A stretch of 21,993 nucleotides of DNA from Oscillospiraceae bacterium (lineage in GTDB: Bacteria > Bacillota_A > Clostridia > Oscillospirales > Oscillospiraceae), in the NCBI GenBank assembly GCA_017456105.1, contig JAFTKA010000018.1:1-21993 (forward strand), read 5' to 3'. This document shows positions 6,325 through 13,459 of this stretch, in pieces. Numbering within the stretch: position 1 is the stretch's first letter; every line of letters starts with the position of its first letter. The notes below the pieces were generated by a model that did no database searches, had not been told where the DNA came from, and worked only from the letters and a program-made list of their open reading frames with translations. The translations under genes and the position numbers were made by a program.

Positions 6325-6780
6325 TTAGAAGCCAAGAGAAAGTACTGGGGTTTCGTACAAAATTGCATAGATAGCTAATGCAATAAAAATTGTGGAAATA
6401 ATAATGGCACGAAGTCGGTAGCTTAAGTCGGCATCTCTATCCCAAATACTAAAGAAAACAGAAAAAGAAGCTATACCCACAATGTGCGGCATAAAATAAA
6501 GCTGTAAATCTCTGGGAATTCCTTTAACAACCTCGGTTACAAAAAGTCCAAATTCATCGTAGTATTCCTGAACTCCGGAAGTAAAAAGTCTTAAGACAAA
6601 AGCAATAAGGGCACTAAGAAAAGCGAAACCATAGACCCTCCCGAGATAGTAGCCCTCGTGTCTGGGCTTGTATTCTTTATATCTCAGGGCGTCTGATGAT
6701 CCTAGCTCGGTGCAGCCGCACCAGTTGCATTTCGTCAGTTCATCTTCTACCCGAAGGCCACATCTTGTACATGTCTTCAT
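6325..6780 (-). CDS. Zinc-ribbon membrane protein of unknown function
   Basis: The product is 151 residues. The first 25 residues form a zinc ribbon, CTRCG followed by CNWCG, with four cysteines in two CxxC pairs. Three hydrophobic stretches follow at about residues 46-65, 94-112 and 124-141, so it is likely an integral membrane protein with a cytosolic zinc finger. This layout is common in small uncharacterised Firmicutes membrane proteins. The start at ATG 6780 was preferred because GGGGAG lies about 9 bases upstream and the zinc ribbon begins there; the 11-codon extension enters the palindromic control region. It is AT-rich and divergent from the XRE gene at 6899, from which it is separated by a 32-bp palindrome. 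No function can be assigned. Confidence 0.75.
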   Translation of the reverse strand: MKTCTRCGLRVEDELTKCNWCGCTELGSSDALRYKEYKPRHEGYYLGRVYGFAFLSALIAFVLRLFTSGVQEYYDEFGLFVTEVVKGIPRDLQLYFMPHIVGIASFSVFFSIWDRDADLSYRLRAIIISTIFIALAIYAILYETPVLSLGF

Positions 6781-6801
6781 AAGTGATGTCTCCCCATTTC
6801 T

Positions 6802-6833
6802 ATTTCTTTGCACCTATATAGGTGCAAAGAAAT
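6802..6833. promoter_or_regulatory. Perfect 32-bp palindrome, probable operator
   Basis: The arm ATTTCTTTGCACCTAT (6802-6817) is followed at once by its exact reverse complement (6818-6833). It overlaps the -10 element and start site of the minus-strand promoter, which is the position expected for a repressor site. It lies between the membrane protein gene and the XRE regulator gene. Confidence 0.65.
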
Positions 6834-6860
6834 CATAACACTATTCTATAATAAAGTCAA
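6832..6860 (-). promoter_or_regulatory. Promoter of the zinc-ribbon membrane protein gene
   Basis: On the minus strand TTGACT (6860-6855) and TATGAT (6837-6832) are separated by 17 bases. The transcript would start within the palindrome at 6802-6833. Confidence 0.72.
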
Positions 6861-6898
6861 GGCTTTTGTTCCTAAATAAGTGCAGGGAGTGATGGCGT

Positions 6899-7129
6899 TT
6901 GAATCCGGAAATCGAGAAGAGAATCGGCAAAAATATCCATGACCTACGGGAAGCACGCAATATGACACAGGAGCAGCTGGCTGCCAAGCTTCAGCTAAGG
7001 GGTTGCGATATTACCCGAAGTGCGGTTGCCAAGATCGAGGTTGGCCAGCGTCATATTTATCCGGACGAGATCATTCATATTAAGCAAATTCTGAACATTT
7101 CCTTCGATTGTTTGTTTGACATAGAATAA
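6899..7129 (+). CDS. XRE-family helix-turn-helix transcriptional regulator
   Basis: The 76-residue product is a single Cro/CI-type DNA-binding domain: RIGKNIHDLREARNMTQEQL (first helices), then DITRSAVAKIEVGQR (recognition helix and following turn), then ILNISFDCLFD at the end. The start is TTG at 6899: an in-frame stop at 6890-6892 excludes any earlier start, and AGGGAG lies 9 bases upstream. A plus-strand TATAAT at 6847-6852 could serve as its -10 box, but no good -35 matches it. It is divergent from the membrane protein gene and is the natural candidate to bind the palindrome between them. It has no effector domain and no toxin-like neighbour. Confidence 0.88.
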   Translation: MNPEIEKRIGKNIHDLREARNMTQEQLAAKLQLRGCDITRSAVAKIEVGQRHIYPDEIIHIKQILNISFDCLFDIE

Positions 7130-7135
7130 CACAAA

Positions 7136-7163
7136 GGGCGGCCACAGGCCGCCCGAAATTTTT
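7136..7163 (+). terminator. Terminator of the XRE gene
   Basis: GGGCGGCC (7136-7143) and GGCCGCCC (7147-7154) form an 8-bp stem with a 3-base loop; GAAATTTTT follows. It lies 6 bases after the stop codon. Confidence 0.82.
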
Positions 7164-7178
7164 ATACGCAAGCAAAAC

Positions 7179-7262
7179 GGCGGGAGCAAGCCCCCGCCCT
7201 ACGTTGTTGTTCGATAGAAATATATGCATTCCGTAGCGGAACGGATATATCCGTTCCGCTAC
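7179..7262. repeat. Two further stem-loops: GGCGGG/CCCGCC and a perfect 30-bp palindrome
   Basis: GGCGGG (7179-7184) pairs with CCCGCC (7193-7198) around a loop containing a GC/GC pair. The arm GTAGCGGAACGGATA (7233-7247) is followed directly by its exact reverse complement (7248-7262). Neither is followed by a T-tract, so they are not simple terminators. They resemble intergenic REP-like or MITE-derived palindromes, which is an inference only. Confidence 0.6.
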
Positions 7263-7263
7263 A

Positions 7264-7300
7264 TAAAACGGGCGTGTTGTAAATCAACACGCCCGTTATC
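7264..7300 (-). terminator. Terminator of the araC-ymdB-nuclease-mgtC operon
   Basis: AACGGGCGTGTTG (7267-7279) pairs perfectly with 7285-7297 across a 5-base loop. On the minus strand the stem ends in TTTTATG. It lies 3 bases after the stop codon of the mgtC-like gene. Confidence 0.8.
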
Positions 7301-7969
7301 TTACAGTTCTTCGATGTATTCTACGCCGGACATGGTGCGGAGGTCCTCCAGCATCAGGACGTAGTTGCGGCGGTCGGCGGCCTTAAAGGTGGCGATATAG
7401 GCACGGACTCCGGAGTCCTGCATACCTTCCCGCTGAATGTCGCCCACATGGACGGCAAGCTCGTCAGCCTGCCGCAGGAAATCTCCCAAAGACAAGTCCT
7501 TACTCAGCTCAAAATAGGCACTGACACGGCTGCTCCGTTTCCGCATACCGGCGTCCAGCCGCTGCATGACCGTCATAACCACGAAAATGGCAAGGCTGCC
7601 CGCAAGGGCGGCTTCGTAAAAGCCAACGCCCAAGGTAAGGCCTACACCGGCGGCAGACCAAAGTCCGGCGGCAGTGGTCAGACCCTTGATCTGACTGCGG
7701 CGGGTTACGATGATGGTGCCGGCTCCCAAAAAGCCGATGCCGCTGACTACCTGAGCACCCATTCGGACCGGGTCGCCGGTGCCGAATACCTGGCATACAT
7801 ATTGGTTGGTCAGCATTACAAGGCAGGCACCTACACAGACCAGCATATAGGTTCTCAGGCCTGCGGCACGGTTTTTGATCTCACGTTCCAGGCCGATGAC
7901 GCCGCCTAAAATGGCGGCCACAACGATTCGCAGGGCTACGGCTAAATAGGTTACTTCACGCAATTCCAT
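7301..7969 (-). CDS. MgtC/SapB-family membrane protein
   Basis: The 222-residue product has the MgtC N-terminal membrane domain: LRIVVAAILGGVIGLEREIKNRAAGLRT (family signature GxxIGxERExxxxxAGLRT), then VGACLVML, VSGIGFLGAGTI and the segment KGLTTAAGLWSAAGVGLTLG. These give about four or five membrane segments in the first 135 residues. The C-terminal 85 residues form a soluble ACT-like domain. Relatives are linked to magnesium stress and inhibition of the F-type ATPase in pathogens, but many environmental members have no proven role. AGGAGGT lies 6 bases before the ATG, and the gene starts 15 bases after the ATPase gene ends, so it is the last gene of the long minus operon. Confidence 0.9.
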   Translation of the reverse strand: MELREVTYLAVALRIVVAAILGGVIGLEREIKNRAAGLRTYMLVCVGACLVMLTNQYVCQVFGTGDPVRMGAQVVSGIGFLGAGTIIVTRRSQIKGLTTAAGLWSAAGVGLTLGVGFYEAALAGSLAIFVVMTVMQRLDAGMRKRSSRVSAYFELSKDLSLGDFLRQADELAVHVGDIQREGMQDSGVRAYIATFKAADRRNYVLMLEDLRTMSGVEYIEEL

Positions 7970-7984
7970 AAAGATACCTCCTGA

Positions 7985-10081
7985 TTACATTAGGCTTTCT
8001 TCCCGGCTTTGACAGGTAAAGACGATCACCTGCTTGGCCTGGGATTCTTCTTTCAGGAGCTCCATGGCCGAGGCAAGACGGGTATCGTCAAACCGGACCA
8101 GAGCGTCATCTAAAATAAGGGGGGCATTGGGGGTCAGCTCCTGAGCCACCGCCAGCCGGAGAGCAAGGTACAGCTGATCCACCGTGCCGTCGCTACGCCA
8201 AAGACTGCCCCGGAGGGTGGTCTCGTTCTCGGCGGCTGTTTCTAAAGACAGATCCTGGCAAAGAGCCAGTCTTTTGTACCGGCCGCCGGTCAGCCGGGAG
8301 AAGATCTCCTGAGCCCGCTGGGAGATTCGGGGTGCGAACCGACGCTGCAGCTCCCGGGAGGCTTTCTCCAGGGTTTCCATGGCAAAGGTCAGGGCGGCAT
8401 AATGGGCTTCCAGCTTTTCATGGCGGGCGGCCATGGCAGACTTTTGGGCCAGCAGGTCCTGTTCTTGACCAAGGGTATCCATTTGACCCTGGCAGATACC
8501 CAAACGATGCCGCAGGCTCTGCTCCTCTGCTCGGTTGTTTTCCAGCTGCCTTTGGGCATCAAAGGCGGGCAGGGTCATTTCGTCCGGGAAGGTGGGGGCG
8601 GCGACCTCCTTTTGGGTGGAGGTCAGAGCCTGCAGATAGCTTTCTGCCTGGGCGTATTTTTCACGGGCGGCCTGCAGAGCCCTATGCTGTTCCTGGGCGT
8701 TCAGGCAGAACTGCTCAAATTCGGCCGCAGACAGATTGCCGGTCAGAGCCGCAAAAGCGGCGGTGTTTTCTTCCCTGCGGCGGTCGAAAGCGGATCGGTC
8801 CTGCTGATAGGCAGAGAGGTTACGGCAGTAATCCCGGTAGCTTTCGGCGTCGCTTACCCAACGCTCCACGGAAAGACCCGGATATTTTTGCAGAACCGCC
8901 TGCAGGCGAGTCCGGAGTTTTTGGCTCTTTACCGTCTGTACGATGAAAAGTGCAATACCACAGAGGGCGGCAACGATGCCGGGTATCTTCCAAAGGAAGA
9001 AGAGGCTAGCACCTGCCAGCAGTAAAATGCCGCCTAAGATGTAGAGAAGGGGGGAACGCTTACCTGCCAAAAGCTGAACGGTTTGGGTATCCTGTTTGGC
9101 CTCCAAAACCGCAGTGTCCGGGTCCTTGCCCTGGAAGAGGGTGGAGCTATAGGGCGTTTCCGGCTTTTGGGAGACGGTTTCCAAAGAGAGTCTTTCCCGC
9201 TGATCCCGCAGCTGCCGTAGGGCGAACAGGTCTTCCTGCAGCTTTTCGGGGGAGGGAAGCTTTTCGCAGGCTTGGGTTGCCGCCTGTAATTGCAGTTGGG
9301 CGGTGTCCTTTGCCACCTGGGCTGCGGCTAAGCGTTGGGTATGGGCTAAGTTTTCCTGGTAGGAAAGGGCGGCCAAATGATTGGTAAGCAAGCGGTTTTC
9401 CGCCTTGATTTGGGCCTGACGGGCTTCGATGGAAGCAATCTGCATCTGCAGCTGCTGAAGCTGCATAAGCTTTTGGTCAACCTCAGCCTGCTGGGCCTCC
9501 AGCTCGGGGAGCAGACCTTTTTTATTGAAGCGGCAGCGGTTTTTCAGATCCCGGAGCTTTTGGGCAAGGCTTTCCGATTCGCCGCTTTCGTCGCCGGTGG
9601 TTACCAGCTCGTTCAGGCGGCGGCGGAGCTTTTCGTCTTCCGTTACGGGCATTTGGGATTGCTTCAAAAAGCCCGACCGGGCAAAGACGCTCCGCTCCAC
9701 GCCAAGCAAAATCTCGCCACAGTTATGAACGGAAAGTTCCGGTATGGTCAGGCCGGTTTCGGTTTCATAGACCTTGATCTCCCCGAAGGGAGTGCGGCCT
9801 TTATTCTTCCGCTCGATGGTGATTTTTTTGTTATTCCACAGAATGTCCATTCTGCCGGACATGGGCTCACCGGACCAGGGGGCGTAATGCTCCTTATCGG
9901 CCAGGAAGCCTGTCTTACTGCGGCTGGAGGTCTCAATGCCGTAGAGCATAGCCTCAACAAAGGCACACCAGGTGCTTTTGCCCCATTCGTTGGGGGCGTG
10001 GATAATGTTCAGACCCGGCTCTAATTGCAGTGTGGCATTGGATAGCTTGCCAAAGGTGGCATTCATAGACAGAATTTTCAC
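7985..10081 (-). CDS. SbcC/YhaN-like SMC-type ATPase with a central membrane hairpin
   Basis: The 698-residue product is the ATPase partner of the nuclease encoded just upstream. Walker A, APNEWGKST, is at residues 29-37. A conserved Gln region, KQSQMPVTEDE, is near residue 140, and long Gln/Ala/Leu-rich coiled coils follow. Two adjacent hydrophobic segments (about residues 342-383, ILGGILLLAGASLFFLW then IVAALCGIALFIVQ) lie between the coiled-coil halves. The ABC signature region and Walker B, LILDDALVRFDD, are at the C-terminus. No CxxC zinc hook is visible; the membrane hairpin takes its place. It starts with GTG at 10081, which overlaps the nuclease stop by 4 bases (GTGA), preceded by AGGAGG. 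By family it should act in DNA end processing; the membrane location is inferred. Confidence 0.88.
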   Translation of the reverse strand: MKILSMNATFGKLSNATLQLEPGLNIIHAPNEWGKSTWCAFVEAMLYGIETSSRSKTGFLADKEHYAPWSGEPMSGRMDILWNNKKITIERKNKGRTPFGEIKVYETETGLTIPELSVHNCGEILLGVERSVFARSGFLKQSQMPVTEDEKLRRRLNELVTTGDESGESESLAQKLRDLKNRCRFNKKGLLPELEAQQAEVDQKLMQLQQLQMQIASIEARQAQIKAENRLLTNHLAALSYQENLAHTQRLAAAQVAKDTAQLQLQAATQACEKLPSPEKLQEDLFALRQLRDQRERLSLETVSQKPETPYSSTLFQGKDPDTAVLEAKQDTQTVQLLAGKRSPLLYILGGILLLAGASLFFLWKIPGIVAALCGIALFIVQTVKSQKLRTRLQAVLQKYPGLSVERWVSDAESYRDYCRNLSAYQQDRSAFDRRREENTAAFAALTGNLSAAEFEQFCLNAQEQHRALQAAREKYAQAESYLQALTSTQKEVAAPTFPDEMTLPAFDAQRQLENNRAEEQSLRHRLGICQGQMDTLGQEQDLLAQKSAMAARHEKLEAHYAALTFAMETLEKASRELQRRFAPRISQRAQEIFSRLTGGRYKRLALCQDLSLETAAENETTLRGSLWRSDGTVDQLYLALRLAVAQELTPNAPLILDDALVRFDDTRLASAMELLKEESQAKQVIVFTCQSREESLM

Positions 10082-11112
10082 GGCAGAACCACCTCCTGTC
10101 CTTCCAAAAGCTGGCGGGAGAGCTTGGCGGCCAGCAGGATCTCTTCCTTTTGGTCGTCCTCAGCTTCCTCCATTGCCTGATGCAAAAGGCCGAAGTACAC
10201 GCCCTCAAAGCTGTCCTGTCCGGCAGAACCCCAGATGTCCACAGGGGGGACAGTTCTGTCCCGCAGTACCAGATTGGGGAAGTGGGCATACTTTTGAGAA
10301 AGGGCAGCCAGGTCCACACTTTCGGCTTCACCGGTTAAGGTGATGCGGTAGAAATCTTCAGAGCCGGCGGCGGGAAGCAGGTGATCCAGATCCGCTACAG
10401 AGCCCTGCAAATCGTAAAACCGGGGGGTATCCAGCGGCACGAACCGGGCGGTAACGGTGCTGTCTACGGTTACGATATACGCACCCTTTTCGCCCTCCTC
10501 GTCATAGCCTCTGCCCATGGGGCAGCCCGGCCAGGCACAGAGGGTCTTGCCGGCAGAAAAACTTCCGGCCTGATGGATATGACCTAAGGCAAGGTAGTGG
10601 AGATTGGAATCTTCTACCTGCCGGCGGGAGATGGGGTTATAGGGGGAGGCGGCCACGGTGGGATCACCGTGGAAAATGCCGATATTGATTTTTCCGCTTT
10701 CTGCCCGGAAGCCGGGGAGCAGGGCCTTACAGTCCATACCGGTAAAGCCCGCACCGTATACCCGGCACTCAGGCAGATCCACGGACTCGATGGTATTGCT
10801 TTTGAAAATATGCACGTTTTCCGGGAAGGATTCGGTCAGCCAGGGACTTTGACCACCCACAAAGTCGTGGTTACCGGGAGTAATGAACACAGGAACGGCC
10901 ATTTCTTCCAAGGCAGAACAGAGAATCTGCAGGCTCTCCCGGGTATAGCCGCCGTCGAACAGGTCGCCGCTCAGCAGTACCAGATCGCAGTTTTCGTCCC
11001 GGCACAGGGCTGCCAGCTTGCCGGGGATCTGCAAAAGCTCCTGACGAAGATCCTCACGGCCTAACAGGGGAGCACCTATGTGCCAGTCGGCACTGTGGAG
11101 TATTTTAATCAT
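10078..11112 (-). CDS. SbcD/YhaO-like Mre11-family DNA nuclease
   Basis: The 344-residue product is a calcineurin-like metallophosphoesterase of the SbcD/Mre11 group. The metal-binding motifs are in order: SADWHIG (residues 7-13), LLSGDLFDGG, ITPGNHDF, IFHGDPT, and ALGHIHQAG. After the catalytic part a capping and ATPase-binding region of about 100 residues ends the chain. The protein is expected to process DNA ends together with the SbcC/YhaN-like ATPase, whose start codon overlaps its stop. Its own ATG (11112) overlaps the end of ymdB by 8 bases, with GAGGTGG upstream, so the three genes are translationally coupled. Compared with the SbcD of enterobacteria it is closer in layout to Bacillus YhaO. 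The family call is secure. Confidence 0.9.
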   Translation of the reverse strand: MIKILHSADWHIGAPLLGREDLRQELLQIPGKLAALCRDENCDLVLLSGDLFDGGYTRESLQILCSALEEMAVPVFITPGNHDFVGGQSPWLTESFPENVHIFKSNTIESVDLPECRVYGAGFTGMDCKALLPGFRAESGKINIGIFHGDPTVAASPYNPISRRQVEDSNLHYLALGHIHQAGSFSAGKTLCAWPGCPMGRGYDEEGEKGAYIVTVDSTVTARFVPLDTPRFYDLQGSVADLDHLLPAAGSEDFYRITLTGEAESVDLAALSQKYAHFPNLVLRDRTVPPVDIWGSAGQDSFEGVYFGLLHQAMEEAEDDQKEEILLAAKLSRQLLEGQEVVLP

Positions 11113-11881
11113 AAAGATCCACCCTCTCTGCGGCCTTGCACAGGCCGGTTTCGGTATCGATGGTAAACAGCACGGCCTCCAGCTTGGTGGGGCCGTCAGC
11201 CCACTGGTAGCGGCTTGTCAGGTCGCCCCGGAATTTGGCGATGGACAGCTCCGGCCGGATTCCCAGCACTGAGTGCTTGGGGCCGGTCATACCCAGGTCC
11301 GTTACATAGCCCGTTCCCTTGGGGAGGATCTGGACATCGGAAGTGGGTACGTGGGTGTGAGTACCCCAAAGGGCACTGACCCGGCCGTCCAACAGGTATC
11401 CCATGGCCAGCTTTTCGGAGGTGGCCTCTGCGTGGAGCTCCACTAAGATCAGCTTAGTATCGATTTCCTTCAAGATATGCTCGATTTGCAGGAAAGGATT
11501 GTCAGGGCCGTAGTCCATATTGCAACGACCGATCAGGTCGATGACCGCCACAGGGCCTGCCTTGGTATCGAAAATGCCATAGCCACGGCCGGGGGCCTGG
11601 GGGGCGAAGTTAGCAGGCCGCAGGATACGGGGGCTGTCTTCCAGGAAGGTTACCAGATCCCGCTTGCCGAAGGTGTGGTTACCCATGGTGATCAGGTCCG
11701 CTCCGGCGTCCAAAATGTCCTCTGCCTGCTGGGGGGTCATACCCACCACGCTGGCGTTTTCTCCGTTGACGATCACAAAATCCGCATTGGTTTTTCGTTT
11801 GAGATAACGCAGGCTGTAGTTGATCCGATTCATACCGGGATTTCCCACTACGTCGCCTACGGCTAAAACCTTAAAATCCAT
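11105..11881 (-). CDS. ymdB: YmdB-family metallophosphoesterase (2',3'-cyclic nucleotide phosphodiesterase)
   Basis: The 258-residue product matches the YmdB family (TIGR00282). Metal-binding motifs are VGDVVG at residues 8-13, VNGENAS near residue 40, MGNHTFGKRD, VELHAEATSEK and WGTHTHVPTSD. In Bacillus, YmdB hydrolyses 2',3'-cyclic nucleotides and influences biofilm/motility decisions; the role here is inferred from the family. The length is typical. AAGGAGAG lies 7 bases before the ATG. In many Firmicutes ymdB follows rny (RNase Y); here it lies 13 bases after an AraC-type regulator and overlaps the nuclease gene instead, so its genomic context is unusual. Confidence 0.93.
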   Translation of the reverse strand: MDFKVLAVGDVVGNPGMNRINYSLRYLKRKTNADFVIVNGENASVVGMTPQQAEDILDAGADLITMGNHTFGKRDLVTFLEDSPRILRPANFAPQAPGRGYGIFDTKAGPVAVIDLIGRCNMDYGPDNPFLQIEHILKEIDTKLILVELHAEATSEKLAMGYLLDGRVSALWGTHTHVPTSDVQILPKGTGYVTDLGMTGPKHSVLGIRPELSIAKFRGDLTSRYQWADGPTKLEAVLFTIDTETGLCKAAERVDLYD

Positions 11882-11894
11882 AGATTTTCTCTCC

Positions 11895-13025
11895 TTATTT
11901 CACAGATTTTGCGTACTGAGAAGGGGTAATGCCGAATTTCTCCTTGAACTGACGGGAGAAATGATGGACTGTGGAATATTCCAAAGCCTCGGCGATCTGG
12001 GTGAAGTTCAGGTTGCCCTCACGGATCAATTGCTTACTCTTTTGCAGCTTTACCCGGCGGAGGTACTCACCGGGGGAGATCTGCAAATGCTTTTGAAACA
12101 ATGCCGTCAGATAGCTGGCACTGACACCGATGTTTTTGGCAACGATGGGCACGTTCAGCTTTTCTGAGACGTGGTCGGTGATATAGTGCTGGGCTCTGGC
12201 GATGATCCGGTTTTCGCTGCTTCCGGTGGCAGGAACTGCCACTTCACCGGCGGTTTCCCGCAGAAGGCTGATAAGGATCACGTTCAGCAGGCTTAAAAGC
12301 ATATCAGAAGAATGGGGGGCAGGGGATTCCTGCTCCCGGAGCATTTGCTGCAGGCAGCTGTGTACGGCCTTGGAGGCCTTGATGGGGCGGTTAGCGATCC
12401 CACTCCAATCACAATGGTCTGATGCAAAGGAAATGCTCAAAAAACGGGGAGCGACACCAGTATCTGCATATTGCATATGCCATTGTCCGGGTGCATAGAT
12501 CACAAGATCGCCTTGGTTCAGCAGGGAGTCCTGACCGTCCACCACAGAGTGTACAGAGCCGCTGTCCACGTAGGTCAGCTTGGCCATTTCCCGGGCTTCG
12601 CCGGGGAACAAAAAGCCCTGCTCCGGCTCTTGATAGAAGAAGGTCGTTAGAGAGGTTACCTGCAGCTGGGGGTAAATGGCAAAGTTATCGGCAGGAGATG
12701 TGGTCAGCTCTCTTGGCATCAGTACTGCCGAAAGCACCACGGAGGATTTTTCCTGGAAGGCTGTCAGCCGAAACCAAATGCCGGGCTTTAACTGCAGGGG
12801 TCTATCCAAATAAAAATCCTTATAGCTTATGCCGTCTAAAGACACGGAAAGCACCGCAAAGCCGCTCTCGCTCCGCAGTCTGGTGTCCGCTACGGTCCTA
12901 TAAGTGGTGGCACTGCCCATGGACAGAGCCATAGACTGGTCGTTATGGGTAGCTTGCACTTTCTCCGGCAGTAAAATGCCAAAAGACTGAAATTCAATTG
13001 GATTCAAATTCTGTATCAAATCCAT
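11895..13025 (-). CDS. AraC-family transcriptional regulator
   Basis: The product is about 376 residues. The C-terminal 100 residues form the two-helix-turn-helix AraC domain: LNVPIVAKNIGVSASYLTAL, FQKHLQISPGEYLRRVKLQK, then FTQIAEALEYSTVHHFSRQF and KFGITPSQYAKS. A cupin-like sensing segment, NQGDLVIYAPGQWHMQY, lies in the middle, and a separate beta-rich N-terminal region precedes it. The start is uncertain. ATG 13025 is listed, but AAGGTG directly abuts it; TTG 13019 has this site at 6 bases; ATG 13055 lies inside the promoter palindrome only about 8 bases after the predicted transcription start. It is the first gene of a five-gene minus operon, and probably regulates itself through the palindrome at its promoter. 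The effector is unknown. Confidence 0.88.
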   Translation of the reverse strand: MDLIQNLNPIEFQSFGILLPEKVQATHNDQSMALSMGSATTYRTVADTRLRSESGFAVLSVSLDGISYKDFYLDRPLQLKPGIWFRLTAFQEKSSVVLSAVLMPRELTTSPADNFAIYPQLQVTSLTTFFYQEPEQGFLFPGEAREMAKLTYVDSGSVHSVVDGQDSLLNQGDLVIYAPGQWHMQYADTGVAPRFLSISFASDHCDWSGIANRPIKASKAVHSCLQQMLREQESPAPHSSDMLLSLLNVILISLLRETAGEVAVPATGSSENRIIARAQHYITDHVSEKLNVPIVAKNIGVSASYLTALFQKHLQISPGEYLRRVKLQKSKQLIREGNLNFTQIAEALEYSTVHHFSRQFKEKFGITPSQYAKSVK

Positions 13026-13042
13026 CACCTTCCGGGTAAAAA

Positions 13043-13098
13043 ATAATAGAGTCATCTTTCGATGACTCTATTATATAGTAAATAGTTGAAAATGGCAA
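13043..13098 (-). promoter_or_regulatory. Promoter of the AraC operon with overlapping palindrome
   Basis: On the minus strand TTGCCA (13098-13093) and TATAAT (13075-13070) are 17 bases apart. A perfect 14-bp inverted repeat with a 4-base spacer (13043-13056 and 13061-13074) covers the -10 box and about 20 bases of the transcript. Its minus-strand side is followed by ATTATTTTTTACC, so it could look like a terminator, but transcription would begin inside its first arm. An operator is therefore the better reading. Confidence 0.65.
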
Positions 13099-13162
13099 AT
13101 ACTTTATCGCGGATACCTAAATTATGCACCATAATGTTCCATAGTACTGTTAAAAATGGCTT

Positions 13163-13384
13163 TTATGGTTGCTTGGAAGGATAGGGCTTGCGTTCATCTG
13201 TCAGGTCCATTAAAAAATCAAGGCTTGTTTTGTAATAGTTAGCAAGGATGAGCAGATTGTCAATTGTAGGAACTGCGTTGCCGGACTCATATTTCGAGAG
13301 AGTGCTTTGGCTAATTCCGGTATCCATTTGTACCTTTATTTGAGTAAAATCCTTTGTTACACGGATGAGTTTTATATTTTTCAT
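13163..13384 (-). CDS. XRE-family helix-turn-helix regulator
   Basis: The 73-residue product is a Cro/CI-type DNA-binding domain: IKLIRVTKDFTQIKVQMDTG, then ISQSTLSKYESGNAVPTIDN (recognition helix and turn), then LLILANYYKTSLDFLMDLTD. A short tail RKPYPSKQP ends it. AGGAGGG lies about 8 bases before the ATG. An inverted repeat, TGCAATAAT (13384-13392) with ATTATTGCA (13412-13420), flanks this ribosome binding site and touches the start codon, so the messenger could fold with the site in the loop. The gene is divergent from the repeat lipoprotein at 13512. Two palindromes between them are likely binding sites for this protein. It is AT-rich like its neighbour, unlike the core genes around. Confidence 0.88.
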   Translation of the reverse strand: MKNIKLIRVTKDFTQIKVQMDTGISQSTLSKYESGNAVPTIDNLLILANYYKTSLDFLMDLTDERKPYPSKQP

Positions 13385-13430
13385 GCAATAATCCCTCCTG
13401 TTGACTATTCAATTATTGCATATTTTAGTC

Positions 13431-13459
13431 TTGACACACATAATTTATGAGAATATAAT
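13431..13459 (+). promoter_or_regulatory. Consensus promoter of the repeat lipoprotein gene
   Basis: TTGACA (13431-13436) and TATAAT (13454-13459) match both consensus hexamers with a 17-base spacer. Such a strong promoter usually requires repression, which agrees with the operators overlapping its -10 box. Confidence 0.88.

Noticed and set aside
6899..7129. Antitoxin of a toxin-antitoxin pair
   Set aside because: No small toxin-like gene is next to it; the divergent neighbour is a zinc-ribbon membrane protein.
13040..13075. Hairpin as plain terminator of the XRE gene at 13163
   Set aside because: A TTGCCA-17-TATAAT promoter starts transcription inside the hairpin, so an operator is more likely; the terminator role is kept only as an alternative.
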